Part shown: positions 14,855 through 21,640 of the stretch, piece after piece
Position numbering within the stretch: the first letter of the stretch is position 1
Layout: every line of letters begins with the position of its first letter
NCBI GenBank assembly: GCA_900548115.1
Contig: URJL01000032.1
Location: forward strand, 1-25,873
Direction: 5' to 3'
Origin: an uncultured Eubacteriales bacterium
Lineage (GTDB): Bacteria; Bacillota; Clostridia; Oscillospirales; CAG-382
DNA: 25,873 nt
The notes under the pieces: generated by a model
Told to the model about the DNA's origin: nothing
The model's input: the letters and a program-made list of their open reading frames with translations, nothing else
Databases searched by the model: none
Program-made: the position numbers and the translations under genes

Positions 14855-15223
14855 TTAAAGAACTTCCGGAGCCAAGGAAAGTATCTTCAAAAAGTCGCGG
14901 TCGCGAAGTTCTCTTGCGATCGGGCCAAAGATACGGGTTCCTCTCGGGTTTTTATCGTCCTTTATTATAACAGCCGCATTCTCGTCGAAGCGAATATAGC
15001 TTCCGTCGGGACGGCGAAGACTCTGTACGGTGCGAACAACAACGGCTTTAACTACCTCACCTTTTTTAACCACTCCGCCGGGAGTTGCCTTTTTAACGGT
15101 AGCAACCACGATGTCGCCGATACGGGCGTATCTTCTTCCTGTTCCTCCGAGCACACGGATGCACATAAGTTCCTTGGCGCCGGTGTTGTCGGCAACCTTC
15201 ATGAACGTCTGCTGCTGTATCAT
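14855..15223 (-). CDS. rplN: 50S ribosomal protein L14 (uL14)
   Basis: 122 aa, at the subunit interface. MIQQQTFMKVADNTGAKELM is the hallmark N-terminus, followed by CIRVLGGTGRRYARIGDIVV, VKKGEVVKAVVVRTVQSLRR and NPRGTRIFGPIARELRDRDF. The length exactly matches the family norm of 122 aa. ATG 15223 follows AAGGAGGACACATACA. A 7-bp stem-loop lies in the 54-nt gap to rpsQ. Confidence 0.99.
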   Translation of the reverse strand: MIQQQTFMKVADNTGAKELMCIRVLGGTGRRYARIGDIVVATVKKATPGGVVKKGEVVKAVVVRTVQSLRRPDGSYIRFDENAAVIIKDDKNPRGTRIFGPIARELRDRDFLKILSLAPEVL

Positions 15224-15244
15224 TGTATGTGTCCTCCTTGTTCA

Positions 15245-15269
15245 CGTACGAGTTGTATTCTATCGTACG
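15245..15269 (-). other. Stem-loop in the rpsQ-rplN gap
   Basis: CGTACGA (15245-15251) and TCGTACG (15263-15269) form a perfect 7-bp stem with an 11-nt loop between rpsQ and rplN, just upstream of the rplN ribosome-binding site. No T-run follows. In E. coli the S8 regulatory site lies nearby, before rplE, but no homology is claimed. Confidence 0.5.
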
Positions 15270-15277
15270 CCGTTTGC

Positions 15278-15532
15278 TTACTTTGCCTTTTCGATGATGC
15301 GAACAACTCTCCAGTTCTTATCCTTCGAAAGGGGTCTTGTTTCCATGATCTCGACGGTATCGCCGATGCCGCACTCGTTGTTCTCGTCGTGAGCCTTGAA
15401 CTTTACGGTGTTCTTGATAACCTTCTTATAAAGCGGGTGCTTTACGTTATCTTCAATGGCAACAACAACGGTCTTCTGCATTTTGTCGCTGACAACGCGT
15501 CCGACTCTGGTTTTTCTCAGATTTCTTTCCAT
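15278..15532 (-). CDS. rpsQ: 30S ribosomal protein S17 (uS17)
   Basis: 84 aa OB-fold protein binding the 5' domain of 16S rRNA. MERNLRKTRVGRVVSDKMQK and TVVVAIEDNVKHPLYKKVIK are family-typical, as is the late motif DTVEIMETRPLSKDKNWRVV. Length agrees with the family (about 84-88). The ATG at 15532 has GGAAGGAGTTAAGGTAAC upstream, 21 nt after rpmC. Confidence 0.98.
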   Translation of the reverse strand: MERNLRKTRVGRVVSDKMQKTVVVAIEDNVKHPLYKKVIKNTVKFKAHDENNECGIGDTVEIMETRPLSKDKNWRVVRIIEKAK

Positions 15533-15553
15533 GTTACCTTAACTCCTTCCCGC

Positions 15554-15745
15554 TTATGCCTGTTCTTTTTCTGTCAAAACAGTCAAGATCTGTGCGATCG
15601 TCTTCTTTGCTTCGACGATCTTCTGAGGATTGTCAAGCTGATTGATCGCATGCTGAAAACGAAGGTTGAAAAGCTCGGCTTTCTTTTCCTTCAAAAGGGT
15701 TTCAAGCTCAGCGGAGGTTTTTTCTCTGATTTCATTTATTTTCAT
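15554..15745 (-). CDS. rpmC: 50S ribosomal protein L29 (uL29)
   Basis: 63 aa, two-helix protein at the tunnel exit near the docking site for SRP and trigger factor. MKINEIREKTSAELETLLKE, KKAELFNLRFQHAINQLDNP and KIVEAKKTIAQILTVLTEKE are the conserved sequence. ATG 15745 lies 5 nt after the rplP stop, with GGAGG within the end of rplP, so translation is probably coupled. Confidence 0.98.
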   Translation of the reverse strand: MKINEIREKTSAELETLLKEKKAELFNLRFQHAINQLDNPQKIVEAKKTIAQILTVLTEKEQA

Positions 15746-15750
15746 GAATG

Positions 15751-16170
15751 TTACGCCTCCTGGTCATCTTTCTTGACAAACTTGCACTTGATCGGGAGCT
15801 TGTGCGCAGCAAGACGAATCGCTTCGCGTGCGATCTCTTCCGGAACGCCGTCCATTTCGAACATTACGCGGCCGGGCTTTACGACTGCTACCCAATACTC
15901 GGGCGAACCTTTACCGGAACCCATTCGGGTTTCAGCCGGCTTTTCGGTTACGGGTTTGTCGGGGAAAATCTTGATCCATACCTGACCGCCACGCTTGATA
16001 TAACGGGTCATGGCGATACGGGCGGCTTCGATCTGATTGCTGGTGATCCAGCCGGGCTCGAGTGCCTGAAGTCCGTAGGAACCGTTGCTGATAAAGTTAC
16101 CGCGGGTTGCCTTTCCCTTCATTCTGCCTCTCTGAACTCGTCTGAATTTTGTTCTTTTCGGCATTAACAT
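15751..16170 (-). CDS. rplP: 50S ribosomal protein L16 (uL16)
   Basis: 139 aa, needed for the A-site and peptidyl transferase region. MLMPKRTKFRRVQRGRMKGK is the standard N-terminus, followed by GNFISNGSYGLQALEPGWIT, the conserved MGSGKGSPEYWVAVVKPGRV and the C-terminal AAHKLPIKCKFVKK. ATG 16170 shares its A with the TGA of rpsC (TGATG), a typical coupling junction. An internal ATG two codons later is a weaker alternative. Confidence 0.98.
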   Translation of the reverse strand: MLMPKRTKFRRVQRGRMKGKATRGNFISNGSYGLQALEPGWITSNQIEAARIAMTRYIKRGGQVWIKIFPDKPVTEKPAETRMGSGKGSPEYWVAVVKPGRVMFEMDGVPEEIAREAIRLAAHKLPIKCKFVKKDDQEA

Positions 16171-16850
16171 CAGTTGCGTCCTCCTTCTGCCTTAGAGGGC
16201 ACTTTTTTGGTTCTGTTTACTTCGGGAAGAACCTCTCCCTTGTAGATCCAAACCTTTACGCCGATCTTACCGTAGGTGGTGTCGGCTTCCGCAAAGCCGT
16301 ATTCGATGTCGGCGCGGATGGTCTGAAGCGGAATGGTACCGTCATGATAATGTTCGGTGCGGGCGATTTCGGCGCCGTTGAGACGGCCGCTGAGGTTTAC
16401 CTTAATACCCTTTGCGCCGAGCTTCATGGTTCTGCCGATTGCCTGCTTCATGGCGCGGCGGAACGCGATACGCTTTTCAAGCTGAGCCGCGATGCTTTCG
16501 GCAACGAGCTGAGCGTTGAGGTCGGGCTGCTTTACTTCGATTACGTTGACCGAAGAGGGCATACCCGTGAACGCTTCGATCTCTTTTCTGAGCTTTTCGA
16601 TCTCCGTGCCGCCCTTACCGATAATCATACCGGGCTTTGCACAGTGAATAATTACCTTTACCTTTGCGCTGTCGCGTTCGATCTCGATGGTGGGAACGCC
16701 GGCTTCGCGAAGCTTTTTCTTAAGCCATGTTCTGAGCTTATAGTCTGCTACGAGAGTGTCTCCAAATACTTCATCTTTAACGAACCATCTGGAATCCCAG
16801 TCTTTAATTACGCCGACACGAAGTCCGTGCGGATTAACTTTCTGACCCAT
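16170..16850 (-). CDS. rpsC: 30S ribosomal protein S3 (uS3)
   Basis: 226 aa, at the mRNA entry channel. MGQKVNPHGLRVGVIKDWDS starts the protein. The KH type II domain (about residues 39-107) has IHCAKPGMIIGKGGTEIEKL with the GxxG loop. The C-terminal domain has FRRAMKQAIGRTMKLGAKGI, SGRLNGAEIARTEHYHDGTI and GVKVWIYKGEVLPE. The ATG at 16850 has GGAGG at 13 nt and a closer GGAG at about 2 nt. It overlaps rplP by one nucleotide. The 95-nt upstream gap to rplV is longer than usual. Confidence 0.98.
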   Translation of the reverse strand: MGQKVNPHGLRVGVIKDWDSRWFVKDEVFGDTLVADYKLRTWLKKKLREAGVPTIEIERDSAKVKVIIHCAKPGMIIGKGGTEIEKLRKEIEAFTGMPSSVNVIEVKQPDLNAQLVAESIAAQLEKRIAFRRAMKQAIGRTMKLGAKGIKVNLSGRLNGAEIARTEHYHDGTIPLQTIRADIEYGFAEADTTYGKIGVKVWIYKGEVLPEVNRTKKVPSKAEGGRN

Positions 16851-16945
16851 AACTCCGTTACTGCCTCCTTCTTAAAGCATTGTATTTTTGGGATGAACGG
16901 CAAGAACCTTTCGGTTTTCACCGTAAACGGGCGAAAAACCCGAAA

Positions 16946-17281
16946 TTATTCCTTTTCTGCCACAGCCAGGGTGATGTGCGAGCTTCTCTTCAAAATGCGG
17001 AAAGCTCTGCCCTGAGCGCGGGGCATGATTCTCTTGGCGGTTCTGCCGGGCGTCGTGAACACCTTGGAAACGTAAAGCTTGGTCACGTCCATGTGGTGGT
17101 TGTTCTCGGCGTTTGCCACTGCGGAATTGAGCAGCTTGAGAACCGGTTCAGAGGCAGCCTTGGGGGTGTTTTTCAAAATGGCGATTGCCATGGGAACGTC
17201 CTTGCCTCTGATAAGATCGAGAACGATTTTTACTTTACGGGGTGAAATTCTTAAATCATTCAAATAAGCGATTGCTTCCAT
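16946..17281 (-). CDS. rplV: 50S ribosomal protein L22 (uL22)
   Basis: 111 aa; its long hairpin lines the peptide exit tunnel in known structures. MEAIAYLNDLRISPRKVKIV, LDLIRGKDVPMAIAILKNTP and the hairpin region GRTAKRIMPRAQGRAFRILK are diagnostic; the protein ends SSHITLAVAEKE. I chose the ATG at 17281, 10 nt after AAAGGAGG. The longer in-frame reading adds 17 residues that run through that ribosome-binding site and are not family-like. Confidence 0.97.
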   Translation of the reverse strand: MEAIAYLNDLRISPRKVKIVLDLIRGKDVPMAIAILKNTPKAASEPVLKLLNSAVANAENNHHMDVTKLYVSKVFTTPGRTAKRIMPRAQGRAFRILKRSSHITLAVAEKE

Positions 17282-17351
17282 CCGTGAAATTCCTCCTTTC
17301 GCAAAACTTCTCCGTCGAAAAGAACGGATCATTTATGCGTTTTAGCATTGA

Positions 17352-17621
17352 TTAGTTCGATTTAGACCCTGCATGTCCTTTGAAGGTTCTGGTGGGAGCG
17401 AATTCGCCCAACTTGTGACCGACCATATCCTCGGTTACATAAACCGGTACATGCTTTCTGCCGTCATGCACAGCGATCGTGTGTCCGACAAACTGCGGGA
17501 AAATTGTGGAAGCTCTGGACCATGTCTTGAGAACTCTCTTTTCGCCCGCTGCATTCATCGCTTCGATGCGTGCGAAGAGCTTGGCTTCGACAAAAGGTCC
17601 CTTTTTTACGCTTCTGCTCAT
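17352..17621 (-). CDS. rpsS: 30S ribosomal protein S19 (uS19)
   Basis: 89 aa, in the 30S head beside S13 and the A-site finger. MSRSVKKGPFVEAKLFARIE, TWSRASTIFPQFVGHTIAVH and EDMVGHKLGEFAPTRTFKGH are invariant family stretches. Length is standard (about 92). ATG 17621 follows AAAAGGAGGCATAAGCT, 20 nt after rplB. Confidence 0.98.
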   Translation of the reverse strand: MSRSVKKGPFVEAKLFARIEAMNAAGEKRVLKTWSRASTIFPQFVGHTIAVHDGRKHVPVYVTEDMVGHKLGEFAPTRTFKGHAGSKSN

Positions 17622-17641
17622 AGCTTATGCCTCCTTTTCGA

Positions 17642-18475
17642 TTATTTATCGTTTCTGCGCTTGATAATAAACTTGTTGGTGCGCGCCTTCTTGTTACGGG
17701 TCTTGTAACCCATCGTAGGCTTGCCCCACGGAGTAACAGGCGAAGGACGACCGATCGGGGCGCGGCCCTCACCGCCGCCGTGCGGGTGGTCGCAGGGGTT
17801 CATTACCGAACCGCGGACGGTCGGACGAATGCCCAGATGACGTTTCTTACCGGCTTTACCGATGTTGATGTTCTCGTGCTCGAGGTTTCCGACCTGACCG
17901 ATCGTTGCCTTGCAGTCGAGGCGGACGATGCGGACTTCACCCGAGGGGAGACGCACCTGAGCGACGCCGTTTTCCTTTGCCATCAGCTGAGCTGCGGCGC
18001 CGGCGCTGCGTACGAGCTGACCGCCCTTGCCGGGGTAAAGCTCGATGTTGTGGATCATGGTACCGACGGGGATATCGGCGATAAGAAGCACGTTGCCGGG
18101 CTTGATATCGGCGTTCTTGCCGTTGAGTACGGTGTCGCCGACTTTCAGTCCGACGGGCGCGATGCTGTAGGTCTTTACGCCGTTTTCATACTGAAGGAGA
18201 GCGATGTATGCGGTTCTGTTCGGATCGTATTCGATTCCGATAACCTTTGCGGGAATGTCCAGAATATTCTTCTTGAAGTCGATAATTCTGTATTTGATGC
18301 GGTTTCCGCCGCCGTGATGGCGAACGGTGATTTTACCTGTATTATTACGACCGGCATGTTTCTTCTTTACCGTGATAAGGCTTTTTTCGGGGGTCTTTTT
18401 GGTAATCTCGTCAAAGCCCGGTACGGCCATCTGTCTTCTTGCCGGAGTAGTAGGCTTAAATGTTTTCACTGCCAT
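17642..18475 (-). CDS. rplB: 50S ribosomal protein L2 (uL2)
   Basis: 277 aa, close to the peptidyl transferase centre and needed for subunit association. MAVKTFKPTTPARRQMAVPG and HAGRNNTGKITVRHHGGGNR start the protein. The C-terminal catalytic-centre-proximal loop reads GSVMNPCDHPHGGGEGRAPI, with Cys where many bacteria have Val, followed by GRPSPVTPWGKPTMGYKTRN. ATG 18475 follows GGAG at 9 nt. It is preceded by an unusually long 154-nt gap after rplW with competing hairpins. Confidence 0.98.
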   Translation of the reverse strand: MAVKTFKPTTPARRQMAVPGFDEITKKTPEKSLITVKKKHAGRNNTGKITVRHHGGGNRIKYRIIDFKKNILDIPAKVIGIEYDPNRTAYIALLQYENGVKTYSIAPVGLKVGDTVLNGKNADIKPGNVLLIADIPVGTMIHNIELYPGKGGQLVRSAGAAAQLMAKENGVAQVRLPSGEVRIVRLDCKATIGQVGNLEHENINIGKAGKKRHLGIRPTVRGSVMNPCDHPHGGGEGRAPIGRPSPVTPWGKPTMGYKTRNKKARTNKFIIKRRNDK

Positions 18476-18629
18476 GTTTTAATACTCCATTTCTCGATGA
18501 CGGAAAAAGCGCGCGCGTTCCCGTCGGGTCATCGTCCGACGGCGCCGAATTTTCTGCGCTTCTTTTTTCAAAAGACATCGTCATAATCCGGTTTTCAGAT
18601 CATGTTTCGTGTTTTTGTGCTTCGGGTAA
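18476..18629 (-). promoter_or_regulatory. Long structured rplW-rplB gap
   Basis: This 154-nt non-coding stretch inside the S10 operon holds two mutually exclusive hairpins. CCGTCGG (18521-18527) pairs with CCGACGG (18536-18542). Alternatively CGATGAC (18495-18501) pairs with GTCATCG (18528-18534) and is extended by an inner stem. No T-run or clear internal promoter was seen. A regulatory or processing role is inference. Confidence 0.45.
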
Positions 18630-18923
18630 TTACATCATGCTGTCGAAGAATTCGATGGTCTTGGAATCCTCGGTCAGGGTCACGATGGCTTTTTTCCATT
18701 CGGAGGTCTGACCGACATGATAGCCGACTCTCTTGGTCTTGCTCTTCATGCTGACGGTGTTTACCTTGGCGACCTTAACGCCGAAAAGCTCCTCGACTGC
18801 CTTGCGGATCTCCGTTTTGTTGGAGCCGTCGGCAACCTGAAACGTATAAGCCTTGTTTGCAAGTCTTGCCATGCTGTCTTCCGTGATGATCGGACGGATG
18901 ATTATGTCGTGCGCTGTTTTCAT
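18630..18923 (-). CDS. rplW: 50S ribosomal protein L23 (uL23)
   Basis: 97 aa, at the tunnel exit as docking site for trigger factor and SRP. MKTAHDIIIRPIITEDSMAR, YTFQVADGSNKTEIRKAVEE and LFGVKVAKVNTVSMKSKTKR are characteristic. The start overlaps the rplD stop by 4 nt (ATGA), implying coupled translation; AGGAGG lies within the end of rplD. Length is normal. A 154-nt gap follows before rplB. Confidence 0.98.
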   Translation of the reverse strand: MKTAHDIIIRPIITEDSMARLANKAYTFQVADGSNKTEIRKAVEELFGVKVAKVNTVSMKSKTKRVGYHVGQTSEWKKAIVTLTEDSKTIEFFDSMM

Positions 18924-19546
18924 CTTGCATAAACCTCCTCGATAACCTTGACGGCAGCTTCGTCCACGATGAGCTTATCATACTTTACGATATCATAAGC
19001 GTTGATCGTGCCGGGGATCGCCGTCTTAACGCCGGGGATGTTGGCTGCGGACTTTATGACCTTTGCATCGGCCTCGCTCGTTACGATGAGAGCCTTTTTG
19101 TCGGCGCCGAGCGCTTTGAGCATGTTTACGATGGTCTTGGTCTTGTATTCCGGAGCCGAGATCTTGTCCACAACAACCAGCTCGTTGTCGTTTACCTTGG
19201 CGGAAAGAGCCGAGGTAAGGGCGATTCTCTTTACCTTCTTGTTAATGGATACTCTCCAGGAACGGGGCTTCGGGCCGAGTGCCACGCCGCCGTGTGTCCA
19301 CTGAGGAGAACGGGTCGAACCCTGTCTTGCGCGGCCGGTGCCCTTCTGTTTCCAGGGCTTTGCGCCGCCGCCGGATACTTCCGCACGGGTGAGCGTGCTC
19401 TGCGTACCCTGTCTCTGATTCAAAAGATAAGCGCGGATGACCGAGTGAAGAACTGCCTCGTTGACTTCGGTGCCGAATACTTCGGCGGAAAGCTCGATGG
19501 TGCCCTTTTCCTTGCCCGCCATATCATATATTGCTACGTTTGGCAT
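18920..19546 (-). CDS. rplD: 50S ribosomal protein L4 (uL4)
   Basis: 208 aa, early assembly protein with a loop in the exit tunnel. MPNVAIYDMAGKEKGTIELS starts the protein. The tunnel loop contains RQGTQSTLTRAEVSGGGAKP and WKQKGTGRARQGSTRSPQWT, GGVALGPKPRSW. In E. coli L4 represses its own operon through the S10 leader; whether it does so here is unknown. ATG 19546 follows GAGGAGGAAACACA. Confidence 0.98.
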   Translation of the reverse strand: MPNVAIYDMAGKEKGTIELSAEVFGTEVNEAVLHSVIRAYLLNQRQGTQSTLTRAEVSGGGAKPWKQKGTGRARQGSTRSPQWTHGGVALGPKPRSWRVSINKKVKRIALTSALSAKVNDNELVVVDKISAPEYKTKTIVNMLKALGADKKALIVTSEADAKVIKSAANIPGVKTAIPGTINAYDIVKYDKLIVDEAAVKVIEEVYAR

Positions 19547-19566
19547 TGTGTTTCCTCCTCTTCCGA

Positions 19567-20196
19567 TTATTTCACTGCCGAGCGGATGAACACGATACCG
19601 CCGCGGTTGCCCGGAACGGCACCCTTAATGGCGATGAGATTCTTTTCCGCGTCGATCTTTACAACGCTCAGGTTGAGGGTTGTAACCTGTTCGTTACCGT
19701 ACTGACCTGCCATCTTCTTGTTCTTGTAAACACGAGAAGGGGTCGAGTTTGCACCCATGGAACCTACCTGACGGTGTACGGGGCCGGTACCGTGCGTCAT
19801 TCTCAGACGATGGTGATTCCAACGCTTGATGGCGCCGCTGTAACCGTGACCCTTGGTGATGCCGGTTACGTCGACCTTTTCGCCTGCTTCGAAAACATCG
19901 GCTTTGATCTCGTCGCCGACATTGAGCGATGCGCAGTCGTCAAGGCGGAATTCCTTGAGGTGCTTCTTGAAGGGAACATTAACCTTGGTAAAATGTCCTT
20001 TTGCGGGCTTCGTGATCTTCTTTTCGGAAAGATCGGAAAAGCCGAGCTGAACTGCTTCGTAGCCGTCGTTTTCGATCGTCTTCTTTTGAACGACGACGCA
20101 GGGACCTGCTTCTACGACGGTTACCGGAATGACGTTGCCGTTTTCGTCGAAAATCTGCGTCATGCCGAGTTTCTTACCGATAATACCTTTTTTCAT
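19567..20196 (-). CDS. rplC: 50S ribosomal protein L3 (uL3)
   Basis: 209 aa, early assembly protein whose extension reaches toward the peptidyl transferase centre. MKKGIIGKKLGMTQIFDENG is the family N-terminus. The central motif GITKGHGYSGAIKRWNHHRL is followed by RMTHGTGPVHRQVGSMGANS. The C-terminus has the conserved NLIAIKGAVPGNRGGIVFIR. ATG 20196 follows TAAGGAGGAAAACGAT; 80 nt separate it from rpsJ. Confidence 0.98.
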   Translation of the reverse strand: MKKGIIGKKLGMTQIFDENGNVIPVTVVEAGPCVVVQKKTIENDGYEAVQLGFSDLSEKKITKPAKGHFTKVNVPFKKHLKEFRLDDCASLNVGDEIKADVFEAGEKVDVTGITKGHGYSGAIKRWNHHRLRMTHGTGPVHRQVGSMGANSTPSRVYKNKKMAGQYGNEQVTTLNLSVVKIDAEKNLIAIKGAVPGNRGGIVFIRSAVK

Positions 20197-20276
20197 ATCG
20201 TTTTCCTCCTTAGGTTATTGGTTGGCCGTTTGGATTTGCGCTTCGCGCTGCGGACAACATGACCGACGGTAAAGGC

Positions 20277-20588
20277 TTATAATTTTATTTCAATCTCAAC
20301 GCCTGCCGGAAGTTCAAGGCTCATGAGAGCTTCGATCGCCTTCTGGGAAGGATTCAAGATATCAATAAGTCTCTTGTGGGTGCGGAACTCAAACTGTTCG
20401 CGGCTGTCCTTATACTTGTGAACCGCGCGAAGAATGGTTACGATCTCCTTGTCGGTAGGGAGCGGAATGGGACCGGACACCTTTGCGCCGTTTCTCTTGG
20501 CGGTCTCCACGATCTTTTCGGCTGCCTGATCGATCAGAGTGTGATCATACGCCTTCAGTCTGATTCTGATTTTTTCCTTGGTTGCCAT
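20277..20588 (-). CDS. rpsJ: 30S ribosomal protein S10 (uS10)
   Basis: 103 aa, in the 30S head and (as NusE) a transcription antitermination partner of NusB and NusG in other bacteria. MATKEKIRIRLKAYDHTLID, VSGPIPLPTDKEIVTILRAV and REQFEFRTHKRLIDILNPSQ are diagnostic. ATG 20588 has AAGGAGGCAAAAAA. It is the first gene of the operon: a strong promoter lies about 480 nt upstream and no other gene lies between. rpsL, rpsG, fusA and tuf are not in the window. Confidence 0.99.
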   Translation of the reverse strand: MATKEKIRIRLKAYDHTLIDQAAEKIVETAKRNGAKVSGPIPLPTDKEIVTILRAVHKYKDSREQFEFRTHKRLIDILNPSQKAIEALMSLELPAGVEIEIKL

Positions 20589-21067
20589 TTTTTTGCCTCC
20601 TTATCAAAAGTTTTGACCCTCGGTCTTTTGCTTTTTTCTTTTCCGAGGGGAGCTTTGAAATGTGGCACAACAATTTTCGGACACTCATCCGGGTGTTTCG
20701 TATTCCACCCAAAACAAAACCGGATCTTTCTTCGCCTTTTTCATCGGGAAAAGGGCAAAGAACCATCCGGGTGCTGTCGACATTCTTCATTGGAACGCAA
20801 TCTTCCCCCATACGAAGGGAAAGACACGTCTATCTCCGGGCGTACCGTCGCAAGCGACCGCCGTTCCCGGTTTGATATTCATAAAGAAAGCATCCAGCCG
20901 TACAGTACGCAAAATATCGGTTCGGTCATACGGGTCTCGCTTGAAAGGGACCCTGCCGCGCCGACTGCACTGTCTGTGACCGGTTTTGCTGTCGCCCGGT
21001 TATCGGACATACTCTGCGGAAATTACCGTCCGTAGGACGCAACCTCCCGCTTCATCGCACATCAAGC
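20589..21067 (-). promoter_or_regulatory. Long structured leader of the S10 operon
   Basis: About 480 nt of non-coding transcript between the predicted start and rpsJ, rich in inverted repeats. From the 5' end: a CGTCC/GGACG hairpin (21027-21039); ACCGG/CCGGT (20979-21000); GGGTC/GACCC (20932-20953); a composite stem-loop (20836-20870) with inner GTCGC/GCGAC; the terminator-like hairpin at 20711-20770; and CCCTCGG/CCGAGGG (20617-20649) just before the ribosome-binding site. In E. coli the S10 leader mediates L4 autoregulation. No homology to that leader is claimed. Confidence 0.7.
20711..20770 (-). terminator. Attenuator-like hairpin plus T-run in the S10 leader
   Basis: On the minus strand CCGGAT (20770-20765) and ATCCGG (20725-20720) close a 51-nt hairpin whose inner arms pair over 13 of 14 positions, counting one G-U pair. 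TTTTGTTTT (20719-20711) follows at once. Downstream, CACCCGGAT (20695-20687) can pair with GGGTG and with the ATCC of the hairpin's 3' base, giving a competing structure. This is a candidate conditional terminator before the whole operon. Confidence 0.6.
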
Positions 21068-21073
21068 TTTGTC

Positions 21074-21102
21074 AGTATACCATATACATACCGTTTTTGC
21101 AA
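21074..21102 (-). promoter_or_regulatory. S10 operon promoter
   Basis: On the minus strand TTGCAA (21102-21097), a 17-bp spacer ending in TGG (extended -10 TGn) and TATACT (21079-21074). An AT-rich tract upstream (about 21103-21130) could act as an UP element. Transcription should start near 21067. It is the only convincing promoter upstream of rpsJ in this intergenic region. Confidence 0.8.
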
Positions 21103-21208
21103 TAGGTTTGAAAAATTTATTTGTAAATATTTTGTGACATACCGCCTGTGTTACGGCGGCAAAATTTTTCCCTGTCCGCGCTATGTTGAGCTAACGTCGA
21201 GCGTACAC

Positions 21209-21302
21209 GAGCCTTCCCCTCGATACACTGTGACCTTCGGTCAAGTGGGGAAGGTGGCGCGCGAAGCGCGACGGATGAGGTGCGCCCGCGAAGCGGGCGA
21301 GC
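21209..21302 (+). repeat. Hairpin repeat family Q, copy 1
   Basis: GAGCCTTCCCC to GGGGAAGG forms a first hairpin, here interrupted by an inner stem TGACC/GGTCA. A second hairpin is GCGCGCGAAGCGCG, then the constant linker GATGAGGTGCGCCC, then GCCCGCGAAGCGGGC. The same order of modules occurs inverted at 21388-21476 with different stem sequences. Such CCTTCCCC...GGATGAGG elements are familiar from intergenic DNA of gut Clostridia. Confidence 0.7.
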
Positions 21303-21387
21303 CGTGATAGCGAGTTTCGGTGAGGTGAAAATTTGTGTACTGCGGCGAAAGGTACGCTCGAGGTTATGTCAGCAAATTTTGTCTTTG

Positions 21388-21476
21388 CGCATTCGCCCAT
21401 GCCTTCGGCATGGGCGCACCTCATCCACCGCTGGCGCGGTCCCCCTTCCCCTCGAGGGGAAGGCTCTGTTACGCAT
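21388..21476 (-). repeat. Hairpin repeat family Q, copy 2 (inverted)
   Basis: On the minus strand this copy reads GAGCCTTCCCCTCGAGGGGA, followed by a CCGC/GCGG hairpin, the constant linker GATGAGGTGCGCCC and a hairpin GCCCATGCC/GGCATGGGC. The linker is identical to copy 1 while the stems differ but still pair. The two inverted copies enclose about 85 bp with no gene. Confidence 0.7.
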
Positions 21477-21481
21477 CAAAA

Positions 21482-21640
21482 TCTTATGTCAACATAACAT
21501 GGATAGGTCAAATTATCTCCGACATAACAAGGATAAGGCGAAATTGCATTCTGACCATCAGAATGCAATTTCGCGGTAACTGCAGCGCCGCAAGGCGTGA
21601 CCATCAGAATTCGTATTTCGCGGGAACACTCGCCGTAGGC
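21482..21640. repeat. Palindromic repeat R3, with an extra half copy
   Basis: A head TTATGTCAACATAAC, a degenerate partial duplication of the head, then a perfect 16-bp hairpin (21538-21553 with 21559-21574) around an ACCAT loop. The tail TGCAGCGCCGCAAGGCG is followed by a half copy (21598-21640) with only loop, right arm and tail. The half copy overlaps the 3' end of the secreted-protein gene and supplies its last codons. Confidence 0.8.

Noticed and set aside
20545..20811. Possible leader peptide gene before rpsJ (minus strand)
   Set aside because: The ATG at 20811 lacks a ribosome-binding site, the frame overlaps rpsJ, and the translated hairpins explain its composition. The leader is better read as structured RNA.
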